From Desulfurellaceae bacterium (GTDB lineage: Bacteria > Campylobacterota_A > Desulfurellia > Desulfurellales > Hippeaceae), in NCBI GenBank assembly GCA_015490005.1, contig WFYS01000108.1:1-38820 (forward strand): 38,820 nucleotides of DNA, read 5' to 3'. The number at the start of each line of letters is the position of its first letter. The stretch's first letter is position 1. A program made the position numbers and the translations under genes. A model generated the notes under the pieces. It was given only the letters and a program-made list of their open reading frames with translations, was not told the DNA's origin and made no database searches. This document shows positions 15,555-23,731 of this stretch, piece by piece.

Positions 15555-17972
15555 TTAAACCGTTTCGTGCTCCGTTCTCCTTATAATTTCATCCTGCAAT
15601 TTTTCGTTTAGGTGACAGAAGTAATCGCTGTATCCTGCGACCCTAACAATTAAATCGCCGTACTTTTCAGGATGTTTTTTTGCGTCCCTTAATGTTTCCG
15701 CGCTAACCACGTTGAACTGTACATGGTGGCTATCTAATTTGAAATATGTTCTTATGAGCTTCACAACGGCGTCTATACCCTTTTCATCTTTGAGTAGATC
15801 GGGTGTAAACTTTAGGTTTAACAATGTTCCGCCTGTCTTTATGTGATCCATTTTCGCTGCGGATTTTAATACAGCCGTAGGTCCATTTTTATCCATGCCT
15901 TGTACGGGTGAAATGCCCTCTGATATGGGCTCAAAGGCTTTTCTACCATCTGGTGTTGCGCCTATTTTTGACCCAAAGTACACATGAACCGTTGTTGGTA
16001 GCATGTTTATCCTGAACTGTCCGCCCTTGTATATTGGTCTGCCGTCTATGTTTTTAAAGAACTCCTCAAATACCTCTTTCATTAGGTTATCCGCATAATC
16101 ATCGTCATTGCCGTATTTGTGGGTTTTGTTGAGCAAATACTGCCTTTCAAGTTCGTAGCCCTCGAAATTCCTATCTAACATTTCAATAAACTCTCTCTTG
16201 CCGAAGCGTTTTTCTTCAAATACGGTCTGTTTTATGGCGGCGAGTGAATCCGTTATTGTTCCTGTACCGACGCCTTGAATATAACAGGAATTGTAGCGTG
16301 CACCACCGTTGTAATAGTCCTTACCCTTCTTTATACAGTCATCGATGAGTATAGACAAAAATGGTGCGGCGATGTGTTTTGCATAGATCCGCTCAATGAT
16401 AAGGTTACCCTCAATTTTTATGTCGATAAAGTATCTTAATTGCTTTTTAAATGCTTCCATAAAGTTTTCAAATGTCTCAAAATCCTCAAAATTACCTGTC
16501 TTTAGACCTATTTGTTTACCTGTTAATGGATCGACGCCATTGTGCAGGGTTATCTCTAATATCTTTGGAATGTTAAAGTATCCCGTTAGTGTGTAGTTTT
16601 CCTTTCCAAACGCACCACTCTCCACACATCCGCTTGTTCCTCCGCAGCGGGCGTCCTCTATGGATTTGCCTTGTCTTAAAAGTTCCATGACAACGGCATC
16701 GGAATTAAATATCGATGGTTGACCGAAGCCTGTTTTTATAATTTCCATCGCCCTTTTAATAAACTTGTCCGGGTTCTTTTTGCTGACGTGTATGGATGCG
16801 TTTGGTTGAACAAGTCTCATTTCTTCAATCACGTCTAATAACAGATAGCTCAACTCATTGACGTTGTCCGTTCCGTCTTCTTTAATGCCGCCGATGTTGA
16901 TTTGTGCAAAGTCCGTGTACGTTGAGCTTTCCTCGGCTGTTACACCAACCTTTGGTGGGGCAGGGTGGTTATGAAACTTAACCCATAAGCACTCAAGTAG
17001 CTCTTTTGCCTTATCCTTTATGAGCCTGCCTTCCTCTATGTCCTTTTTGTAGAATGGATACAGGTGTTTGTCCAGTTTGCCTGGGCTGAACGCATCCCAG
17101 CCGTTTAGCTCTGTTATTACGCCTATGTGCACAAACCAGTAATACTGCAGAGCCTCATGAAACGTGCGTGGTGCATGTGCTGGCACCCAACTGCAGATTT
17201 CTGCTATCTGTAGTAATTCCTTTTTTCTTTCTTCGTTTTCCTCTTTTTGAGCCATTTCCTTTGCTAATTTTGAATACCTTTCTGCGAACTTTATTATAGC
17301 GTTTGCCGCGATCTTCATCGCCTCTAACTCTTCCTTTTTATCGAGTGCTTCTCTATCGTGCTCTAAATCCAATTTTTCAATCTGTTCGTCTATCTCTTTT
17401 ATGAAGTCAAGCATTCCTTTCTTGTAAATCTTGCCATCTAAAACCGTATGCCCCGGAGCCCTCTGCTCCATAAACTCTGTAAATACACCCGCCTCAAATG
17501 CATCCTTCCATCTCTGCGGGACCTCTTTGAATATCATCTCTCGTATTGTTTTTCCTTCCCAAAATGGAATGATCTCCTTCTCATATATCTCAAACACCTC
17601 ATCAGATACCTTGTAGGATACCTTTGGTCTGTTATTTAAGGCCTCTAAGTCTTCCCTTTTGTGCAGTGTGATTTCTGGATATGTTGGTGTGGCTTTGGGT
17701 TCTTCCCCCCTTTCGCCCACTATCAACTCGCCGTCGTATATGGCTATCTTTTTATTCATCAAAATGTATTCAAACGCCTTTGCTTTCTTTATCGGCTCGG
17801 ATTTTTCTTTACAATTTTTGTAAAACTCTGTTAACAGTTTAGCTCTCTCAACAGAGATTCTTTCAACTGCCTCAATTGATTGCCTTCTTAATTTCTTTAT
17901 CCTATCGTTCATACCACTGTCTTCTTTTATTATTTTCGTATAATCAACAACCTTGCATGCAACGTTATCCAT
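15555..17972 (-). CDS. hypD: trans-4-hydroxy-L-proline dehydratase (glycyl radical enzyme)
   Basis: Glycyl radical enzyme of 805 residues that dehydrates trans-4-hydroxy-L-proline to 1-pyrroline-5-carboxylate, which ProC can reduce to proline. The radical loop is RVAGYSDYF with Gly780; the thiyl Cys449 and Glu451 sit in GGTSGCVESGAFGKE. As recalled, the C. difficile HypD residues F152, H160, D278, S334, D339, F340, C434, E436, Y450, T645 and G765 correspond here to F167, H175, D293, S349, D354, F355, C449, E451, Y465, T660 and G780, a constant offset of 15. The ATG at 17972 has GGGAGG six bases upstream; the extra N-terminal residues explain the offset. The activase gene ends three bases before it. 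ProC is not in the window. Confidence 0.9.
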   Translation of the reverse strand: MDNVACKVVDYTKIIKEDSGMNDRIKKLRRQSIEAVERISVERAKLLTEFYKNCKEKSEPIKKAKAFEYILMNKKIAIYDGELIVGERGEEPKATPTYPEITLHKREDLEALNNRPKVSYKVSDEVFEIYEKEIIPFWEGKTIREMIFKEVPQRWKDAFEAGVFTEFMEQRAPGHTVLDGKIYKKGMLDFIKEIDEQIEKLDLEHDREALDKKEELEAMKIAANAIIKFAERYSKLAKEMAQKEENEERKKELLQIAEICSWVPAHAPRTFHEALQYYWFVHIGVITELNGWDAFSPGKLDKHLYPFYKKDIEEGRLIKDKAKELLECLWVKFHNHPAPPKVGVTAEESSTYTDFAQINIGGIKEDGTDNVNELSYLLLDVIEEMRLVQPNASIHVSKKNPDKFIKRAMEIIKTGFGQPSIFNSDAVVMELLRQGKSIEDARCGGTSGCVESGAFGKENYTLTGYFNIPKILEITLHNGVDPLTGKQIGLKTGNFEDFETFENFMEAFKKQLRYFIDIKIEGNLIIERIYAKHIAAPFLSILIDDCIKKGKDYYNGGARYNSCYIQGVGTGTITDSLAAIKQTVFEEKRFGKREFIEMLDRNFEGYELERQYLLNKTHKYGNDDDYADNLMKEVFEEFFKNIDGRPIYKGGQFRINMLPTTVHVYFGSKIGATPDGRKAFEPISEGISPVQGMDKNGPTAVLKSAAKMDHIKTGGTLLNLKFTPDLLKDEKGIDAVVKLIRTYFKLDSHHVQFNVVSAETLRDAKKHPEKYGDLIVRVAGYSDYFCHLNEKLQDEIIRRTEHETV

Positions 17973-17974
17973 CT

Positions 17975-18874
17975 TTAACCTCCCACATTTACTTTAAACC
18001 CATCTTTTTCAAACGTTTCCTTTAACTTTTCCATCTCCTCATTTGTTGGTTCTTTGATGTGTGATACAAAAAATGGCATGTTCAATCTTTTATACTTATC
18101 CACCATCATGGAATGGTAGGGCAAAAAATCAACGGATACAACATTTCTTAACGTTTTTATAAATTCAATCGTCCGCTTTATGTTCTCTTCATCATCGTTG
18201 ATCGATGGTATTATGGGCAATCTTATGGCTATTTTTCCACCATGTTTATCCAAGCTCTTTAAGTTCTTGAGTATCTTTTCATTTTCAACGCCTGTATAGG
18301 CTTTGTGTTTCTCGCTGTCCATGTGTTTTATATCGTATAGGTACAAATCCACATATTTTGTTGTTTCAATAAGCTTTTCTTCCTCTGTAAAGCCCGTTGT
18401 GTCCAAAGCTATGTGCACATTCTCTTCTTTTAGAGCTTTTAGTAGTTCAATCAAAAATTCATATTGCAGTAAGGGTTCTCCACCCGAGATTGTAACACCG
18501 CCACCATCCTCAAAAAAGCTTTTATCTTTTAGGACTTCTTCAACTAATTCATCGACGTCGTAGAACTTTCCAACCAGCTTCAGTGCCGTTGTTGGGCAAT
18601 TATCCGTGCAATCGCCGCACAGTGTGCATTTTTTCGTATCTATTGAAATCTTGTTTTTCTTTATTTCTATTGCATCAAATTTACAGACGTGTTTACAGAT
18701 AAAGCAGAGTATGCACTTGTCCTCGTAGTACATTATCTCTTGTGTGGTTTTTTGGCTTTCCGGGTTGTGACACCACAGACACCTCAGCGGGCAACCTTTA
18801 AAAAATACCGTTGTCCTTAAGCCCGGGCCATCGTGAATGGAGTATCGTTTGATATCAAATATTAGACCCTTCAT
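17975..18874 (-). CDS. Glycyl radical enzyme activase (radical SAM)
   Basis: A 299-residue PflA-type activase that uses [4Fe-4S]/SAM chemistry to place the glycyl radical on the adjacent dehydratase. The radical-SAM CxxxCxxC lies in GCPLRCLWCHNPES, followed by a two-cluster ferredoxin insert (CILCFICKHVCKFDAI and CTLCGDCTDNCP) as in non-PFL activases. The SAM-binding ISGGEPLLQ is present. It ends three bases before the hypD start. No clear Shine-Dalgarno precedes the ATG, and a promoter -10 lies only about ten bases upstream. It is named here by partnership with HypD. Confidence 0.92.
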   Translation of the reverse strand: MKGLIFDIKRYSIHDGPGLRTTVFFKGCPLRCLWCHNPESQKTTQEIMYYEDKCILCFICKHVCKFDAIEIKKNKISIDTKKCTLCGDCTDNCPTTALKLVGKFYDVDELVEEVLKDKSFFEDGGGVTISGGEPLLQYEFLIELLKALKEENVHIALDTTGFTEEEKLIETTKYVDLYLYDIKHMDSEKHKAYTGVENEKILKNLKSLDKHGGKIAIRLPIIPSINDDEENIKRTIEFIKTLRNVVSVDFLPYHSMMVDKYKRLNMPFFVSHIKEPTNEEMEKLKETFEKDGFKVNVGG

Positions 18875-18884
18875 AGCTCAATCT

Positions 18885-18913
18885 ATAATATGTAATATAT
18901 CACACGAAAACAA
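18885..18913 (-). promoter_or_regulatory. Promoter of the activase-hypD operon with palindromic operator
   Basis: On the minus strand: TTGTTT (18913-18908), 17-base spacer, TATTAT (18890-18885). The spacer contains the near-palindrome TGTAATATATCACA (18891-18904, 12 of 14 positions symmetric), the classical place for a repressor to block RNA polymerase. The predicted transcript would begin about four bases before the ATG at 18874. Confidence 0.5.
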
Positions 18914-18952
18914 CTAAATTAACGACTAAAATTTCCCTCGCAAAACAATATT

Positions 18953-20131
18953 TTAAAGCTTAACTACTTCTTTCGGATACTTTGTTAGTGCCTTTAGCCC
19001 ATTCTCGGTAACTACATAGGTGTTTTCTATTCCTACCGCTCCTTCACCATAAAATGCTATTTTTGGTTCTAAAGCAAACACCATATTTTCTTCTAAAGCG
19101 TAGTTTTGGCCTTTTGCTATAACCGGAAATTCGTCTAATTCCAAGCCTATTCCGTGTCCTATAAACGAAACTTGATTGCCCTTTGCACCCATAAAATTAT
19201 CTTTAAATCCTTTTTTTTCTGCTATATCTAAAGATTTATAGTATAAATCTTGTGCTATTACGCCAGGTTTTGCCTCTTTTTCAACGAAGTCCATAATTTC
19301 TAAGCATGTTTCATATGCCCTTTTGAATTTGTCGCTTAATTTCCCGATAACAAAGGTTCTTGTTTCATCGGTCATGTAGCCTCTATAGTTTCCTAAAAAG
19401 TCTACAATTATTGGGACATTTTCCCTGATTCTATCAAAGGTTTCTCCTTCTGGGAAACTTGGATATAAACCTTTTCCCGCAGTGGGTTTTTGAGCAGGTG
19501 AGGGATAAGCACTGTTTGCTCCAGAGTGTACATGCCCAATTAGCATCTCACCATTAAAACTCCTCATTCTGTCCAATCCTTGATGGCCCCTTTTTCTCGC
19601 CCTAAATTCTAGTTCAGCACATACCTCTAATTCCGTTTTGCCCTCTCTTATGACGTCTTTAGCGTCTTCTATTGTGCAATCCAAAAGACGTCCAGATTGC
19701 TTTAGCATTCCAATTTCAAATGGAGATTTTATTGCTCTTTGCCATTTTACTATGTTTGACACATCGACAATTTCAGAATCTTTGAAAATTCCTTTGAGCT
19801 TTAGATATATTTCTGCTGGTACAACGTCCATTTCAATGCCTATTGTACTGTAATTTATTGAAAACTCTTTTAGTAGATTAGGTAAGTTTTTAAAACTAGT
19901 TATTTGTACAAGGTTCTCTTGCTTAATGGGTGATTCATCTAAAGCTCGTTTAAATCCCTTTTTTATAGCGTATAGTGCTTTGTTTTCCTTTGAAATACAT
20001 AGTACACCAGATGGAATTGTGCCACTATAGTAATAAAGGTCAGCATTTTGCATAATTAAAGCTACATTTATATTTTTCCTGCGAAGCGTTTCTGATAATT
20101 TTTCAATTCTTGTTAAAAATTCACTCGTCAT
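18953..20131 (-). CDS. M24B family Xaa-Pro peptidase
   Basis: A 392-residue 'pita-bread' metallopeptidase of the aminopeptidase P/prolidase group, which cleaves bonds next to proline. The five metal ligands are visible: Asp in IVDFLGN, Asp eleven residues on in TDETRTF, His in GHGIGLELDEFP, Glu in ALEPK and Glu in GIENT. The N-terminal creatinase-like domain (residues about 1-150) is complete. GGAGGT six bases before the ATG supports the start. It is upstream of, and on the same strand as, the activase and hypD genes (78-base gap), so it may supply Pro- or Hyp-containing amino acids. Dipeptidase versus aminopeptidase activity is not resolved. Confidence 0.88.
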   Translation of the reverse strand: MTSEFLTRIEKLSETLRRKNINVALIMQNADLYYYSGTIPSGVLCISKENKALYAIKKGFKRALDESPIKQENLVQITSFKNLPNLLKEFSINYSTIGIEMDVVPAEIYLKLKGIFKDSEIVDVSNIVKWQRAIKSPFEIGMLKQSGRLLDCTIEDAKDVIREGKTELEVCAELEFRARKRGHQGLDRMRSFNGEMLIGHVHSGANSAYPSPAQKPTAGKGLYPSFPEGETFDRIRENVPIIVDFLGNYRGYMTDETRTFVIGKLSDKFKRAYETCLEIMDFVEKEAKPGVIAQDLYYKSLDIAEKKGFKDNFMGAKGNQVSFIGHGIGLELDEFPVIAKGQNYALEENMVFALEPKIAFYGEGAVGIENTYVVTENGLKALTKYPKEVVKL

Positions 20132-20174
20132 TTTTTTACCTCCTTAACTTTACTTATTTTTTACCAAGAATCAT

Positions 20175-20213
20175 TTGACTAAGTCAAGTATATAAAATTA
20201 TTGAACATTGCAA
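20175..20213 (-). promoter_or_regulatory. Promoter and palindromic operator of the M24 peptidase gene
   Basis: On the minus strand: TTGCAA (20213-20208), a 15-base spacer, TATACT (20192-20187), directly followed by the perfect 13-base palindrome TTGACTAAGTCAA (20175-20187) across the expected start point. This is a typical repressor site. The spacer length is short but tolerated. Confidence 0.5.
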
Positions 20214-20228
20214 AAAAATTGTTAAAAT
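20201..20228 (+). promoter_or_regulatory. Promoter of the acyl-CoA synthetase gene
   Basis: TTGAAC (20201-20206), 16-base spacer, TAAAAT (20223-20228). It overlaps the divergent peptidase promoter, so the two directions may be regulated together. Leader is about 64 bases. Confidence 0.55.
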
Positions 20229-20298
20229 TAAACGAAAAGTCAAACAAGTTAAGTATGGTTTGATGATTTGAGTGAAATTTCTAATTAGGAGGTGTTTG

Positions 20299-21915
20299 AT
20301 GTATAGGGTTATAACTTCTACTAGTGAGGCTTATAGTTATCAATTATTGCTCAAAAGACTTTGGGAAACTCCTTTGATATATTCACCGAATAAAGAAATA
20401 GTGTATAGGGATTTAAAAAGGTACACGTACTCAGAATTCTATCAGATATTAAAAAAAGTGGCTAATATGCTTGAGTCAATTGGAGTTGGTCCTGGAGATG
20501 TTGTTGGTGTTGCAGACTGGGATACTACAAGATTTTTAGAGCTCTTTTTTGCCGTTCCTATGAAGGGCTCTATAATTCATACTATTAATATAAGGTTAAG
20601 TCCAGAACAGATACTTTACACAATAAACCATGCCGAGGATGAAATTCTCATAGTTAATGAGGAATTTAAACCTATAGTGGAAAAAATAAAACCTAAGTTT
20701 GAAACCGTGAAAAAGATAATATACATGAGTGACGACGAAGAAAAAAGCGAGTATGATAATCTTGTGTCTAAGGCATCTGATGATTACGAGTTTCCTGACT
20801 TCGATGAGAATACGCAAGCTACACTGTTTTATACTACCGGAACCACTGGAGACCCAAAAGGTGTATACTTTAGTCATAGGCAGTTGATGCTCCATACATT
20901 TAGTGTAGCATTATCCTTAAGTGCTTATGAGACGCATGGTAGGTTTAGATCTAACGATGTTTATATGCCTATTACCCCAATTTTTCATGTTCACGCATGG
21001 GGTGTCCCTTTTATGGCCACTTTACTTGGTGTAAAACAGGTTTATCCAGGAAGATATGAGCCTGAAATGCTGCTTTCATTGATCGAGAAAGAAAAGGTTA
21101 CAATTTCCCATTGTGTGCCGACTATACTCCATATGCTTTTAGCTCATCCAAAGTCCAAGGAAATAGATCTGTCAGAATGGAAGGTTATTATCGGAGGTTC
21201 AGCTCTATCAAAAGGTCTATGCAAAGAGGCTATGGATGTTGGAATTGATATATACACTGGATACGGCATGAGCGAAACATGTCCAGTTTTAACATTAGCT
21301 TACCTTAAGCCTCATATGCTTGACTATGATTTGGATAAACAAATTGAGATTAGAACAAAAACTGGCTTGCCTGTGCCTTTAGTTAATCTAGAATTAATGA
21401 ATGAAGATGGGAGTTTTGTTCCGCATGATGGCAAAAGCACAGGAGAAATCGTTGTTAGAACGCCATGGCTTACTCAGGGATATTTTAAAAATGAAGAAAA
21501 ATCTAAAGAGCTATGGAGATATGGATGGTTGCATACAGGAGATGTAGGGTATATTGATGAGGAGGGATATCTTAAAATAACCGATAGGGTTAAGGATGTC
21601 ATTAAAAGTGGAGGAGAGTGGATATCGTCTTTGACGCTTGAAGATATAATGAGCCAACACGAGGCTGTAAGTGAATCTGCTGCTGTGGGTAAGCTAGATA
21701 AGGAATGGGGAGAAAGGCCGGTTATATTTGTGGTGCTAAAGAATGAGTATAAGGGTAAAGTGTCTAAAGATAGCTTGATTGAGTTTTTCTCCAAATATGT
21801 TGAACAGGGTATTATACCTAAATATGGTATACCAGACGATATTATTTTTGTGGATAGCCTTCCTAAAACTAGCGTAGGTAAACTTGATAAAAAAGAACTT
21901 AGAAAAAGACTTTAG
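20299..21915 (+). CDS. Fatty acyl-CoA synthetase / acyl-AMP ligase
   Basis: ANL-superfamily adenylate-forming enzyme of 538 residues that activates a carboxylic acid to acyl-AMP and then acyl-CoA. Motifs in order: FYTTGTTGDPKGVYFSHR (A3), GYGMSETCP (A5), WLHTGDVGYIDEEGYLKITD (A7/A8), and PKTSVGKLDKKELRKRL (A10) with the catalytic lysine. The overall pattern is the medium/long-chain FadD-like group used for beta-oxidation. AGGAGGT (20287-20293) selects the ATG at 20299; the GTG at 20272 is unsupported. It diverges from the M24 peptidase gene and converges on the minus-strand operon ending at 21935. Chain length preference unknown. Confidence 0.88.
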   Translation: MYRVITSTSEAYSYQLLLKRLWETPLIYSPNKEIVYRDLKRYTYSEFYQILKKVANMLESIGVGPGDVVGVADWDTTRFLELFFAVPMKGSIIHTINIRLSPEQILYTINHAEDEILIVNEEFKPIVEKIKPKFETVKKIIYMSDDEEKSEYDNLVSKASDDYEFPDFDENTQATLFYTTGTTGDPKGVYFSHRQLMLHTFSVALSLSAYETHGRFRSNDVYMPITPIFHVHAWGVPFMATLLGVKQVYPGRYEPEMLLSLIEKEKVTISHCVPTILHMLLAHPKSKEIDLSEWKVIIGGSALSKGLCKEAMDVGIDIYTGYGMSETCPVLTLAYLKPHMLDYDLDKQIEIRTKTGLPVPLVNLELMNEDGSFVPHDGKSTGEIVVRTPWLTQGYFKNEEKSKELWRYGWLHTGDVGYIDEEGYLKITDRVKDVIKSGGEWISSLTLEDIMSQHEAVSESAAVGKLDKEWGERPVIFVVLKNEYKGKVSKDSLIEFFSKYVEQGIIPKYGIPDDIIFVDSLPKTSVGKLDKKELRKRL

Positions 21916-21934
21916 TTGATATTTAACCTTACTG

Positions 21935-22570
21935 TTAGCTATAGTTTTTCTGTATGAAACTCCTTATCTCTTTTAAAGAGGTAAGGAGTACATTTTCCTT
22001 GATGTTATAAAAAAGTAACTGAATGTAGATTATATTGTTGTCAGTTGTAATGGCTAAATGGTTGAAATATTTGAGAGGAATCTTTTTTGCTAGTTCTTTA
22101 AATCTTTTGTCAAAATTTTTATGTTCGTACAATATCTCGAATTTTTCGCCGTCTATATCATACGTTTCTTTTGTCAGTTTGTCCTTATTGTATATTTTGG
22201 GCTTGGTTATATTTAGCGGGCTTTTTCTTACTATATGAAATTCACATTTGAGCGGTTTTTTTGTGTAAAATAACAGTTGCAAGTTGTCTTTCCCACTTGT
22301 TATGAACATGAATGGCAAATATAAAAAGCTTTGTCTTGGTATGAGACGTAAATTTGCCATTACTTTTTTTATGCCTTCAACTTGATATTCTGCACTGAAA
22401 CCTAATACACCACCTAGGTATGTATAGAGTTTATCTTTTGGTGACAGGGCTTGTTCTAAAATCTCTGCCATCTTTTTCATTATTTTTATATTCTTTTTGT
22501 AGCCTATGTAATATACGAGACTTATAATAAGACTTATGGCTATAAATAACCCAATTAATCTACTCGACAA
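21935..22570 (-). CDS. Membrane-anchored uncharacterised protein of the cstA operon
   Basis: A 211-residue protein I do not recognise. One N-terminal transmembrane helix (residues about 5-24, LIGLFIAISLIISLVYYIGY) is followed by a Lys-rich flank, and the rest is a soluble alpha/beta domain with no cysteine pairs or catalytic motif. The start overlaps the end of the ArsA-type ATPase gene by 11 bases, so it is the fourth, translationally coupled gene of the operon starting at cstA. A role with the ATPase or CstA at the membrane is plausible. The last codons include a strong inverted repeat (21959-21989). Confidence 0.75.
   Translation of the reverse strand: MSSRLIGLFIAISLIISLVYYIGYKKNIKIMKKMAEILEQALSPKDKLYTYLGGVLGFSAEYQVEGIKKVMANLRLIPRQSFLYLPFMFITSGKDNLQLLFYTKKPLKCEFHIVRKSPLNITKPKIYNKDKLTKETYDIDGEKFEILYEHKNFDKRFKELAKKIPLKYFNHLAITTDNNIIYIQLLFYNIKENVLLTSLKEIRSFIQKNYS
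21959..21989. repeat. 31-base inverted repeat in a convergent gene end
   Basis: A 14-pair stem with one T-G wobble around a three-base loop: arm ACTCCTTATCTCTT at 21959-21972 and its partner at 21976-21989. It lies within the orf211 3' coding end and just beyond the convergent acyl-CoA synthetase stop. Neither side has a T-tract, so it is not a standard intrinsic terminator. Confidence 0.6.
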
Positions 22571-23453
22571 TTTTTTTCAACCTTTGGCCTAAATTAGTTA
22601 AAGTTTTTATATCCATAGCGTTTCTTAAATAAGGCATTTTTATTACTGGTAGGTTTAAAGCTTTTTCCGGATACTTTTGTCCAGTTCCTTCTTTGTTCAA
22701 TATTGCAAAATCTAAAGTTAGTTTTAATCCCTTTAAGCCGTTTATAATTCTCATGCTTTCGCTTAATGACATTTCGTCTTCATTTAAAACTACAGCCATC
22801 TTACATTTTGATTTGTTGGATAAAAGGTTCACTAAAAATGTAATGTAGTCTGATTGGTATCCAAGCTCTTTTAAAACTTTATCGTCTTCATCCTTTAGCG
22901 CTAAAGAGTCGTCTATTTTTTCGGGATTGATGTTGGCAATTGCCCCACGATGATCTATAATCCTTTTTCTCCACCTTACCAACTTCTCTATCCACATCTT
23001 AGAGCTAAATGGTAATGATAGAATCTTAAGCATCAAACCCGTTGGTGGTGTATCTACAACTATATACTCAAATTCTTGATTTTCTTCTATTTTTTCTTTC
23101 AACGCATACATTAAGGCATATTCTTCCATGCCTGGAGAGTGTTTGAGCAGGTCAAACATATTTTCCAAATTGACAATTTGAAGGTATTTATACATTTCTT
23201 TCATTCTGATTGTTGTATTGTGCAAGAAGTTTTTTAAATAACCTTCAACATCTACCTCTTCCGCGAATAAAAAATCATTTATCTGTGTTTTCTTGTGTAA
23301 ATCAAGATGTACAATGTCAGATAAATTATGAGCTGGGTCTATGGATACCCAATATACAGTCTTGTTTTTGCTTGAAAGATAGAAGGATAAAGCTGCCGAG
23401 GATGTTGTTTTACCAACTCCACCTTTTCCTAAGAAAAAAACAATTTTCTTCAT
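22560..23453 (-). CDS. ArsA/Get3-type ATPase
   Basis: A 297-residue single-domain ATPase of the deviant Walker A group. GKGGVGKTT is at residues 9-17, switch I DPAHN at 39-43 and switch II DTPPTG at 134-139. It lacks the cysteine triad of arsenite-activated ArsA and has no CxxC zinc motif as in Get3, so neither arsenite export nor the classical tail-anchor role is supported. The ATG overlaps the preceding small gene by four bases (ATGA), and its end overlaps the next membrane protein gene. Context points to a function with CstA, perhaps membrane protein insertion or energised regulation; that is inference. Confidence 0.85.
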   Translation of the reverse strand: MKKIVFFLGKGGVGKTTSSAALSFYLSSKNKTVYWVSIDPAHNLSDIVHLDLHKKTQINDFLFAEEVDVEGYLKNFLHNTTIRMKEMYKYLQIVNLENMFDLLKHSPGMEEYALMYALKEKIEENQEFEYIVVDTPPTGLMLKILSLPFSSKMWIEKLVRWRKRIIDHRGAIANINPEKIDDSLALKDEDDKVLKELGYQSDYITFLVNLLSNKSKCKMAVVLNEDEMSLSESMRIINGLKGLKLTLDFAILNKEGTGQKYPEKALNLPVIKMPYLRNAMDIKTLTNLGQRLKKIVE

Positions 23454-23731
23454 ATATCGCTCAAATCGAAGAAATTGGCTAATTTATCGTCCAAGTCTTC
23501 GGATTTAAATATCATTGTTTTAATTTCGTGTTCCATATAAGGAAGGAGTGCCATCCCCAGAAAAGATGGCGGGGATGGCAAACCCATTAGAGAGCTAAAG
23601 ATAATTAAGGCAAATCCATTTTCCATCTCGGAGAGCTCCGTTTCCAAAGCCGATGTGCTTTCATCCTTGAAGCCCTCCCAGAAGTATCCAAAATTCCTAA
23701 TAAAGTCTTTAAGCGTTTTCTTTAGCGACAT
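23450..23731 (-). CDS. Small conserved-looking protein between cstA and the ArsA-type ATPase
   Basis: A 93-residue protein with the central stretch FALIIFSSLMGLPSPPSFLG, then LLPYMEHEI and an acidic end. From memory this resembles small proteins found between CstA and ArsA-like ATPases elsewhere (the 'cory-CC-star' type), although the terminal Cys-Cys that I associate with that family is absent here. The start lies 23 bases inside the cstA 3' end and the stop overlaps the ATPase start (ATGA), so all three are co-translated. The middle is moderately hydrophobic, possibly a membrane-associated helix. Function unknown. Confidence 0.7.
   Translation of the reverse strand: MSLKKTLKDFIRNFGYFWEGFKDESTSALETELSEMENGFALIIFSSLMGLPSPPSFLGMALLPYMEHEIKTMIFKSEDLDDKLANFFDLSDI

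Noticed and set aside
15555-17972. Pyruvate formate-lyase or glycerol dehydratase as the function
   Set aside because: PFL has adjacent cysteines (CC), and the residues here match the HypD substrate set at a constant offset instead.
22560-23453. Arsenite efflux ATPase (ArsA) as the function
   Set aside because: Lacks the arsenite-binding cysteines, has one ATPase domain, and no arsB, arsD or arsR is nearby; the neighbour is cstA.
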